Shown here in pieces: positions 54,034-59,846 of a DNA stretch of 59,846 nt. The notes below the pieces were generated by a model. It searched no databases. It was not told where the DNA came from and saw nothing but the letters and a program-made list of their open reading frames with translations. The stretch comes from Alphaproteobacteria bacterium (lineage in GTDB: Bacteria > Pseudomonadota > Alphaproteobacteria > Rhizobiales > Rhizobiaceae): positions 1 through 59,846 of the forward strand of contig BOKV01000024.1 in NCBI GenBank assembly GCA_016861165.1, read 5' to 3'. Both the position numbers and the translations under genes were made by a program. Within the stretch, counting starts at the first letter, position 1. Every line of letters starts with the position of its first letter.

Positions 54034-54690
54034 ATGAATGCCGATCTCGCCATCGTCATCCCCGCCTTCAATGAGGCGGCGACCATCGGCGGAGTGGTCG
54101 GCGCACTCACCACGACCGGCCGGGTGATCGTGGTCGACGACGGCTCGGCCGACGGCACCGCGCAGGTGGCGGCGCGGGCCGGCGCCGAGGTCGTGCGCCA
54201 CGCAGCCAATCGCGGCTATGACGGGGCGCTCGATTCGGGCTTCGCCCGGGCCGCAGAGCTCGGCTGCCGCTACGTCGTCACGCTCGACGCCGACGGCCAG
54301 CACCCGGCCGAGATGGTCGAGACCTTCGCGGCGGCCCTGCGCGACGGGGCCGATCTGGTGCTCGGAGTGCGCGACCGGCTGCAGCGCCTGGCGGAGCGCG
54401 TCTTCGCACTGGCGACGCGGTTCGGCTATGGCATCCGCGACCCGCTGTGCGGGATGAAGGGCTATCGCATCGAACTCTACCGCAGCCTCGGCCATTTCGA
54501 CCGCTACGACTCGATCGGCACCGAGTTGATGCTGCACGCGGTGCGCGGCGGCGCCAAGATGGTGCAGATACCGCTCATCACGCGCGAGCGCGCCGACGCG
54601 CCGCGCTTCGGCCGGCTGCTCAAGGCCAATTGGCGCATCCTGCGCGCGGCCTTTCTCGGGCTCGTCGCCCGGCGGCCGGCTCAGCCATAG
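54034..54690 (+). CDS. Glycosyltransferase family 2 (dolichol-P-mannose/undecaprenyl-type)
   Basis: 218 aa from ATG 54034. The GT2 motifs are [31 protein letters not shown], and the DxD LDADGQHP, then [35 protein letters not shown], which fits polyprenyl-phosphate sugar synthases. No C-terminal membrane helices are present. It follows the NeuB-like gene by 14 bp. Its 3' end overlaps the convergent greA gene by 10 bp (54681-54690), so the cluster boundary cuts into the greA terminus region. Confidence 0.85.
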   Translation: MNADLAIVIPAFNEAATIGGVVGALTTTGRVIVVDDGSADGTAQVAARAGAEVVRHAANRGYDGALDSGFARAAELGCRYVVTLDADGQHPAEMVETFAAALRDGADLVLGVRDRLQRLAERVFALATRFGYGIRDPLCGMKGYRIELYRSLGHFDRYDSIGTELMLHAVRGGAKMVQIPLITRERADAPRFGRLLKANWRILRAAFLGLVARRPAQP

Positions 54691-55154
54691 GCGATCGACA
54701 GGATCTCGTAGGACTTGGCGCCGGCGGGGGCGGCGACCTCGACGCTGTCGCCGACGCCCTTGCCGATCAGGGCGCGCGCGATCGGCGAGGAAATCGAAAT
54801 CTTGCCCGACCTCACGTCGGCCTCCTGGTCGCCGACGATCTGGTAGGTCTTCTCCTCGTCGGTATCCTCATCGACCAGGGTAACCGTGGCGCCGAACTTG
54901 ACGGTGTCGCCCGACAATTTGGTGACGTCGATCACCTCGGCGCGCGACAGCAGGTCCTCAAGTTCGGCGATACGGCCCTCGTTGTAGCTCTGCTGTTCCT
55001 TGGCGGCGTGGTACTCGGCGTTTTCCGACAGGTCGCCATGGGTGCGCGCCTCGGCAATCGCCTGGATGATGGCGGGGCGCTCCTCGGCCTGGCGTCTTCT
55101 CAGTTCGCTCTGCAGCAGCGCATGTCCGTGCGCGGTCATCGGGACCTTTTCCAT
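54681..55154 (-). CDS. greA: Transcription elongation factor GreA
   Basis: 157 aa. The coiled-coil N-terminal part ([23 protein letters not shown]) contains the acidic tip region [16 protein letters not shown] that reaches the RNA polymerase active site. The C-terminal globular domain ends [22 protein letters not shown]. GreA stimulates cleavage of backtracked RNA. In Rhizobiales it is normally close to carB and trxB. Its 3' end overlaps the convergent GT2 gene by 10 bp. The spacer upstream (55155-55328) holds no gene. Confidence 0.95.
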   Translation of the reverse strand: MEKVPMTAHGHALLQSELRRRQAEERPAIIQAIAEARTHGDLSENAEYHAAKEQQSYNEGRIAELEDLLSRAEVIDVTKLSGDTVKFGATVTLVDEDTDEEKTYQIVGDQEADVRSGKISISSPIARALIGKGVGDSVEVAAPAGAKSYEILSIAYG

Positions 55155-55328
55155 CTACTCCCTCATTCGGACAACACCGGCGCTTCCGGCGCGGCGGATC
55201 CGCGGACCGGGCGAGCGCCGAAGCGACGGCGAAGTACAAAATAAAACGGCCTTCCGGAGGTCAGGCCGGGGCCGCAATGCATTCGAGCATTATCGCTCGA
55301 ATATTTTATAACAGGAATCGCGCGGATT

Positions 55329-55955
55329 TCACCTGTTTTTTGAAGTTTGAGCGGCCGTGGCTTGCCGCGGCTCGCCGCCACGCAACGCCTGGTCGACCAG
55401 CCGCTCGATGAAGTCGTCGGCAACCGACTCGTCGGGATCGGCCATCATGACCTGCTTGAGCACCGGTGCCGTGAGCAGTTCGTGCAGCGCGTAGACGTCG
55501 GTGTCGGCGGGCAGGGCGCCGGCGGCGGCCGCATGGTCCAGACGGTCGGTCAGCGCCCGGCGGCGCGGCTGCACGATCTCGGCGATGTAGCGTTGCTTCA
55601 GCCCCGGGTTGCGGCGACCTTCGGCGACGAGCGCGGCGTTGACGATGCGCGTGCGGCGCAGGTCGAAGCCGAACATGGAGCGCAGGATGGCTATGAGGTC
55701 GTCGCGCAGCGAATCGGTCTCGCCACGGGCAAGCGGCGCCGGGCGCAGCCGGTCGAGCGTGGCGAGGATGAAGGACTCGCGGTCCGGCCAGCGCCGGTAG
55801 AACGACGCCTTGCTGGCGCGGGCGCGCCGGCACACCGCATCGACGGAAAGGCGGTCAAACGAGTACGACTCCTCGACGAGGCCGAGCGCGGCCTCGACCA
55901 GCCTTTCATCCACCGCTCCGGAAATCGGTCTGCCGCGCCGGCGTTCTTCGCTCAA
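55329..55955 (-). CDS. TetR/AcrR family regulator
   Basis: 208 aa. The helix-turn-helix reads VEAALGLVEESYSFDRLSVDAVCRRARASKASFYRRWPDRESFI, with the typical TetR recognition helix. The C-terminal ligand domain is not diagnostic. The start overlaps the stop of the upstream membrane-protein gene (ATGA), so the two genes form an operon. The 10-bp inverted repeat at 56432 lies just upstream of that operon, so the regulator probably controls itself and its partner. Confidence 0.88.
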   Translation of the reverse strand: MSEERRRGRPISGAVDERLVEAALGLVEESYSFDRLSVDAVCRRARASKASFYRRWPDRESFILATLDRLRPAPLARGETDSLRDDLIAILRSMFGFDLRRTRIVNAALVAEGRRNPGLKQRYIAEIVQPRRRALTDRLDHAAAAGALPADTDVYALHELLTAPVLKQVMMADPDESVADDFIERLVDQALRGGEPRQATAAQTSKNR

Positions 55956-56416
55956 TACAGTCCCATGCCCAGGATTGCCATGATGACAATCGTGGCAGAA
56001 ATCGCGGCGACCGTCACCACCGCCTGGCGCTGGCGGGCCGCGTGCATGGCGGGCGTGACCTCGGCCGTCGCCGAGAGCATGCGCTGCATGACGGCGCGGT
56101 AGCGGCCGCTTTGCGCCGCGAGACCGACGACAAGCGCCAGCGCGGCGAGCACATAGACGCTATAGGGGCGCAGCAGGTCGCCGGGCGACGTTATGGCACC
56201 GCTGGCGGCCGGCAGGGCGCCGCCGGTGGTCAGCAGGATCAGGCCGGAAGCGCCCATCAAGCGGCCAAGGAAAGGCTGGGCCGCACGCAGCGTGTCGCGG
56301 GTGGCCCCCGGGCCCAACCGGAACAGGGTCGGTTCGACGACGAGGACGAAGAACAGGGCGCCGCCCGCCCAGACGATGCCGGATGCGATGTGCAGGAAGT
56401 GCAGGATGGCAAGCAT
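55952..56416 (-). CDS. Four-helix membrane protein, CopD/DUF2269-like
   Basis: 154 aa from ATG 56416 (MLAILHFLHIASGIVWAGGALFFVLVVEP); an in-frame extension to 56560 would pass over the operator and is rejected. The first helix has the HIxxGIxWxGG pattern of bacterial CopD-like or DUF2269 proteins. Three more helices follow. His in the helix may bind haem or metal, as in related families, but the function is unknown. It is the first gene of the operon with the TetR gene. Confidence 0.75.
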   Translation of the reverse strand: MLAILHFLHIASGIVWAGGALFFVLVVEPTLFRLGPGATRDTLRAAQPFLGRLMGASGLILLTTGGALPAASGAITSPGDLLRPYSVYVLAALALVVGLAAQSGRYRAVMQRMLSATAEVTPAMHAARQRQAVVTVAAISATIVIMAILGMGLY

Positions 56417-56431
56417 GACCGTCAAACTCTC

Positions 56432-56458
56432 TATAAAACGAAACGGTATCGTTTTATA
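56432..56458. promoter_or_regulatory. TetR-type operator upstream of the membrane protein/TetR operon
   Basis: Perfect 10-bp inverted repeat TATAAAACGA / TCGTTTTATA with a 7-nt spacer (AACGGTA). It lies 16 bp upstream of the membrane-protein start, so a bound repressor would block the promoter. The adjacent TetR gene is the likely binder. Confidence 0.75.
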
Positions 56459-56775
56459 TTTATCGCGGTCACCGGTCAAGGTGGAGCGGGTGGAAGGCAG
56501 GCGGCAGGAGAAGAGCCGTCGTCGGCGCCGAATCGTTGGGTCGCAGCGGGGCCGTGGCAAGCCGGGCGTCGGCCATTACGCCGGGTTCGGTCCCGCTAAT
56601 GTGCTGAACGTCCTGCAAATCCGCCGGGAGTGGGGAACCGGGGCGCCTCGCCGTGCCCCGTCGGGCAGGGCGCCGGCCTGGAATTTGCCGGGCGGCCGCC
56701 CAATGTTAGTCTGGACGCCGGGTTGCGGCTGGACGCTGGCGCCGGCGGATACCGTCCGGCAGCGGAGTGGCGCCA
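56459..56775. other. 317-bp intergenic stretch upstream of pcm
   Basis: Between the operator at 56432 and the pcm start. It is GC-rich with no repeat, terminator or gene that I can support. It should contain the divergent promoters of the pcm gene and the membrane protein operon. Confidence 0.4.
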
Positions 56776-57453
56776 ATGGCAATGATGCAGGAGAGGCACT
56801 ACGACATCCTGCGCCGGCATATGGTCGAGCGCATCGCCATTCTGGTCGAACTGGCCGCCGACGAACTGGGCAAGGACCGGCTCGGCGAAAGGGTGATGGA
56901 GGCATTGGGGCGTGTCCCGCGCCACCGCTTCGTGCCGGCCGAGATCGCTTCGGTCGCCTACGAGAATACGCCGCTGCCGATCGGCTTCTCCAAGACGATC
57001 TCGCAGCCCTTCATCGTTGCGGTGATGACCGATCTGCTCGACCCGCAGCCGGGCGACACGGTGCTGGAAATCGGCACCGGGCTCGGCTACCAGGCGGCGG
57101 TGCTGGCAGCACTCACCAAGAGGGTGTTCAGCGTCGAGGCGGTCGAGGAACTGGCGCTCGAGGCCGAGAAGCGGCTGGCGCGGCTCGGCGTCGACAACAT
57201 CACCATCCGCGTCGGCGACGGATCGAGGGGCTGGGCCGAGCATGCGCCGTTCGACCGCATCATGGTGACGGCGGCGCCCGAACTGGTGCCGCCGGCGCTG
57301 ATCCGGCAGCTCAAGCCTGGCGGGCGCATGGTGCTGCCGGCCGGCCGCCCCGACGCCCAGAAGCTGACCGTCGTCGACAAGGACGCCGACGGCCATTCGC
57401 GCACCCGGCAATTGCTGGCGGTGCGTTTCAGCGCGCTGGAAACGGTGATGTAG
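56776..57453 (+). CDS. pcm: Protein-L-isoaspartate O-methyltransferase
   Basis: 225 aa from ATG 56776; a GTG at 56767 is also in frame. The PIMT signature is ENTPLPIGFSKTISQPFIVAVMTDLL, followed by SAM motif I VLEIGTGLGYQAAVLA and then VEAVEELALEAEKRLA. The C-terminus has VTAAPELVPPALIRQLKPGGRMVLP. It methylates isoaspartyl residues for repair of aged proteins in the cytoplasm. It is convergent with the GGDEF-EAL gene, with six bases between stops. Confidence 0.9.
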   Translation: MAMMQERHYDILRRHMVERIAILVELAADELGKDRLGERVMEALGRVPRHRFVPAEIASVAYENTPLPIGFSKTISQPFIVAVMTDLLDPQPGDTVLEIGTGLGYQAAVLAALTKRVFSVEAVEELALEAEKRLARLGVDNITIRVGDGSRGWAEHAPFDRIMVTAAPELVPPALIRQLKPGGRMVLPAGRPDAQKLTVVDKDADGHSRTRQLLAVRFSALETVM

Positions 57454-57459
57454 CCCGTC

Positions 57460-59190
57460 TCAGCCGGCGGCGCGGCGGCGCCTGGCGGCATGTGGCCTGC
57501 CGACCGCCTCGGCATAGTCGGCGATCGGCCGCGGCCGGCCGATCAGATAGCCCTGGATGCCGGCGCAGTGCTCGCCGGCGAGGAAGGCGAGTTGCTCGGG
57601 CGTCTCCACCCCCTCAGCGACGATCGGCAGGCGCAGGCCGCGGCCGAGGCCGATGACGGCGCGCACGATCTCGTCGGTGTGGCTCTCGCTGCCGAGCCGG
57701 GCAATGAAGGAGCGGTCGATCTTCAAGGTGTCGAAGGGGAAGGCCTGCAGATAGGATAGCGACGAATAGCCGATGCCGAAATCGTCCATGGCGACATGGA
57801 CGCCGAGCGCCTTGATGCGGCGCAGGACGGCGATGGCGCGGGCGAAGTCATCGACGAGCACGCCCTCGGTGATCTCGACCTCCAGCCGGCTCGCCGGCAG
57901 CCCGGTCTCGATGAGGATGGCGTGGATCAGCGCCGGCAGGTCGCCGTGACGGAACTGGACCGGCGACAGGTTGACCGAGACGACCAATGGCCTTGCCCAG
58001 CCGGCCGCCTCGCGGGCCGCCTCGCGCAGCACCCACTCGCCGATTTCGACGATGAGGCCGTTCTCCTCGGCCAGCGCGATGAACTGGTCGGGCATCAGCA
58101 GGCCACGCGTCGGATGCTGCCAGCGCAGCAGTGCCTCGAAGCCGGTGAACTCGCCGTCGACGCGCGACTGCGGCTGATAGTGCAGCGCCAGTTCGCCGCG
58201 CGGCACCGCCAGGCGCAGCTCCTGCTGCAGCAGCCGCTGTTCGCGGATGCGCTGGTCGGTCTGCGGCGCGAAGGAGCGGATGACGCCGCGCCCGTCCGAC
58301 TTGGCGCGGTAGAGCGCGGCGTCGGCATTGTTGAGCAGCGTGGCGGCGTCGGCGCCGTCGTCGGGAAAGATGGCGATGCCGATGCTCAGGCCGACCATCA
58401 GCGTGTGGCCGGCGCATTCGACCTCGCCGGAAGCGCTGGCGAACAGCCGGCGGGCGAGCACGCCAGCCGCCTCGGGCTGGTTGGCGTCGAGCGAGATGAA
58501 GGTGAACTCGTCGCCGCCGAGGCGGGCGAGGAAGTTGTCGCCGATCGAGCGGCGGAAGCGGTGGGCGACCTCGCGCAATAGCGCGTCGCCGACACCGTGG
58601 CCGAAAATGTCGTTGACGTCCTTGAAGCGGTCGAGGTCGGCCGACAGCACGGCGAATTTCTGCCCGCGGGCGCGAGCCTCCTCCATCACGCCGGCGAGCT
58701 TCTCGGCGAAGGCGGCGCGGTTGGGCAGGTCGGTCAGCGGGTCGTGGTGGGCGAGGTGGGCGACCCGGCGCTCGGCCTGCACGCGCTCGGTGATGTCGAC
58801 GATGGTCGCCAGCAGGTGACGCTCGCCAATGAGCCGGTTGTGGGCGTAGTAGACGCGTTCGCCGATGCCGAGTTCCGCCTCGTAGTCGCGCCCCTGGCGC
58901 AGCGCCTCGGTCAGACGCCGGAAATACTCGGCCGGGTCCTGGCGCCAGTTTTCCAGATGGCCCCCCTCGGCCGCCTGCATGAAGGTCAGCGGGCTGGCCA
59001 GATAGCCGTCGGGAACGCCGAACATGTCCATGAAGCGCCGGTTCATGAACACCGGCAGCGCATCCATGTGGAACAGGCCGACGCCGATCGGCAGGTTGTC
59101 GAGCGCCAGCGCCAGCGCTTCCTCGCGGGTGATCTCGTCGCGCCGCGTCGGCGCCGTCCTGCGCTCGCTGGCGCGCCTTTCCGGCTTCAT
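57460..59190 (-). CDS. PAS-GGDEF-EAL diguanylate cyclase/phosphodiesterase
   Basis: 576 aa. Residues about 20-140 are a PAS-type sensor (LALDNLPIGVGLFHMD, then YYAHNRLI...TIVDITERVQAE). The GGDEF domain (about 145-310) keeps the intact active site LARLGGDEFTF. The EAL domain (about 325-560) keeps EALLRW, then DDFGIGYSSLSYLQ and KIDRSFI, so both activities could be present. It controls cyclic di-GMP. It is cytosolic, without membrane helices. It lies between pcm and carB, a place where greA normally lies in related genomes. Confidence 0.9.
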   Translation of the reverse strand: MKPERRASERRTAPTRRDEITREEALALALDNLPIGVGLFHMDALPVFMNRRFMDMFGVPDGYLASPLTFMQAAEGGHLENWRQDPAEYFRRLTEALRQGRDYEAELGIGERVYYAHNRLIGERHLLATIVDITERVQAERRVAHLAHHDPLTDLPNRAAFAEKLAGVMEEARARGQKFAVLSADLDRFKDVNDIFGHGVGDALLREVAHRFRRSIGDNFLARLGGDEFTFISLDANQPEAAGVLARRLFASASGEVECAGHTLMVGLSIGIAIFPDDGADAATLLNNADAALYRAKSDGRGVIRSFAPQTDQRIREQRLLQQELRLAVPRGELALHYQPQSRVDGEFTGFEALLRWQHPTRGLLMPDQFIALAEENGLIVEIGEWVLREAAREAAGWARPLVVSVNLSPVQFRHGDLPALIHAILIETGLPASRLEVEITEGVLVDDFARAIAVLRRIKALGVHVAMDDFGIGYSSLSYLQAFPFDTLKIDRSFIARLGSESHTDEIVRAVIGLGRGLRLPIVAEGVETPEQLAFLAGEHCAGIQGYLIGRPRPIADYAEAVGRPHAARRRRAAG

Positions 59191-59361
59191 GGCGCACTCC
59201 TGGTGCCCTTGTCGGGCGCAGTTTCGACGGCAGTGGTTAGGATTCCCTGACCTTTCCCCGACCGGCGACCGGCGGCGAAGCGGATGGTTAAGAAGGGGTT
59301 AGTCGGGAGTTTCAAGCGTGAAGGTCGGTCGGATGGCAAAGTTTTTCAAGGCAGCCGCCGA

Positions 59362-59378
59362 GCCCGCCTTTCGCGGGC
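59362..59378. terminator. Possible terminator after carB
   Basis: Stem GCCCGC / GCGGGC with a 5-nt loop CTTTC lies two bases beyond the carB stop codon (minus strand). There is no strong U-run after it, so the call is tentative. Confidence 0.4.
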
Positions 59379-59380
59379 GG

Positions 59381-59846
59381 CTATCCGAAATACCGCTGCA
59401 GCGGGCGCACCTTCAGTTCGCCCTTCCTGAGCGCGGCGATGGCGCGGGCCGCGGCGTTGGCGCCGGCGATGGTGGTGAAGTAGGGCACCTTGTGGATCAG
59501 CGCGGCGCGGCGCAGCGACTTGGAATCGCTCAGCGCCTTCTGGCCGTCGGTGGTGTTGACCACCATCTGGACCTGGCGGTTGCGGATGGCATCCTCGATA
59601 TGCGGGCGGCCCTCCAGCACCTTGTTGATGCGCGTGGCCGGCACGCCGTGCTCGGCGAGGAAGCGCTGCGTTCCGCCGGTGGCGATGACGGAAAAGCCCG
59701 CCTCGGCGAGCAGGCGCACGCCCGGCAGCACGCGCGGCTTGTCGTCGTCACGCACCGAGACGAAGACGGTGCCCTTCGACGGCAGGCCGGCGCCGGCGCC
59801 GAGCTGGGCCTTGGCGAAGGCCATGGCGAAATCGGTGTCGAGGCCG
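59381..59846 (-). CDS. carB: Carbamoyl-phosphate synthase large subunit, C-terminal part
   Basis: About 155 C-terminal residues; the gene continues past the window edge. The MGS-type regulatory domain is clear: [44 protein letters not shown], then [22 protein letters not shown], then [23 protein letters not shown]. This domain binds allosteric effectors of arginine and pyrimidine synthesis. It is a minus-strand gene that ends near a possible hairpin. Confidence 0.92.
   Translation of the reverse strand, partial: GLDTDFAMAFAKAQLGAGAGLPSKGTVFVSVRDDDKPRVLPGVRLLAEAGFSVIATGGTQRFLAEHGVPATRINKVLEGRPHIEDAIRNRQVQMVVNTTDGQKALSDSKSLRRAALIHKVPYFTTIAGANAAARAIAALRKGELKVRPLQRYFG

Overview
The window is a high-GC chromosomal segment of an alphaproteobacterium, most likely a member of the Hyphomicrobiales (Rhizobiales). 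The clues are the linkage of carB, greA, trxB and a VtlR/LsrB-type LysR gene, a BA14K-family protein, a DMT/DUF486 protein, a class GN sortase with its target, a UvrB with a long N-terminal extension, and many rhizobial-type intergenic mosaic repeats. No rRNA, tRNA or CRISPR array was seen.

Layout. 1-1.4 kb: 3' end of a VIT/VWA-type sortase target, then a class GN sortase behind four tandem 54-bp repeats. 1.5-2.8 kb: an AT-richer two-gene unit of unknown function. 2.8-5.3 kb: minus-strand operon (PH-like membrane protein, NAD-dependent epimerase, 3-hydroxyisobutyrate dehydrogenase-like enzyme). 5.4-13.1 kb: envelope and housekeeping genes (PQQ sugar dehydrogenase, TPR protein, two small secreted proteins, thioesterase, patatin lipoprotein, a 55-aa membrane peptide, DUF486, TAXI binding protein, a secreted protein). 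13.1-17.5 kb: DUF1772/TetR divergent pair with a palindromic operator, two dehydrogenase-like genes, a DEAD-box helicase. 17.9-22.1 kb: a fatty-acyl-AMP ligase/ACP/thioester-reductase fusion and a glycosyltransferase. 22.2-26.3 kb: an HNH nuclease gene and a lipoprotein/cell-wall-hydrolase pair, each bracketed by direct repeats. 26.4-29.6 kb: uvrB carrying in-frame repeat-derived insertions. 29.6-30.7 kb: a duplicated small gene flanking a toxin-antitoxin pair.

30.7-33.1 kb is a sharply AT-rich island with two overlapping genes: a P-loop kinase fused to a PurA-like domain, and a DUF7002 protein resembling ADP-ribosyltransferases. The PurA-like domain reads GSEGKG where adenylosuccinate synthetase has GDEGKG. 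Loss of that catalytic Asp to Ser is the reported hallmark of phage PurZ, the 2-aminoadenine (Z) synthetase. This is the best candidate for an undescribed system: a chromosomal kinase-PurZ-like enzyme paired with a possible NAD-dependent effector.

33.1-34.1 kb is repeat-filled and has one decayed gene. 34.1-41.7 kb: aspartate aminotransferase, an EF-G paralogue lacking the switch-II His, an outer-membrane-type protein, CorA, a DUF2189 protein. 41.7-43.8 kb: vtlR and trxB. 44.1-54.7 kb: a surface-glycan cluster (seven glycosyltransferase-type proteins, a methyltransferase, a PseF-like cytidylyltransferase, an RmlD-like reductase, a NeuB-like synthase) lying between trxB and greA. 54.7 kb to the end: greA, a membrane protein/TetR operon with a palindromic operator, pcm, a PAS-GGDEF-EAL protein and the 3' end of carB.

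All functional calls are from reading motifs. No database search was run.
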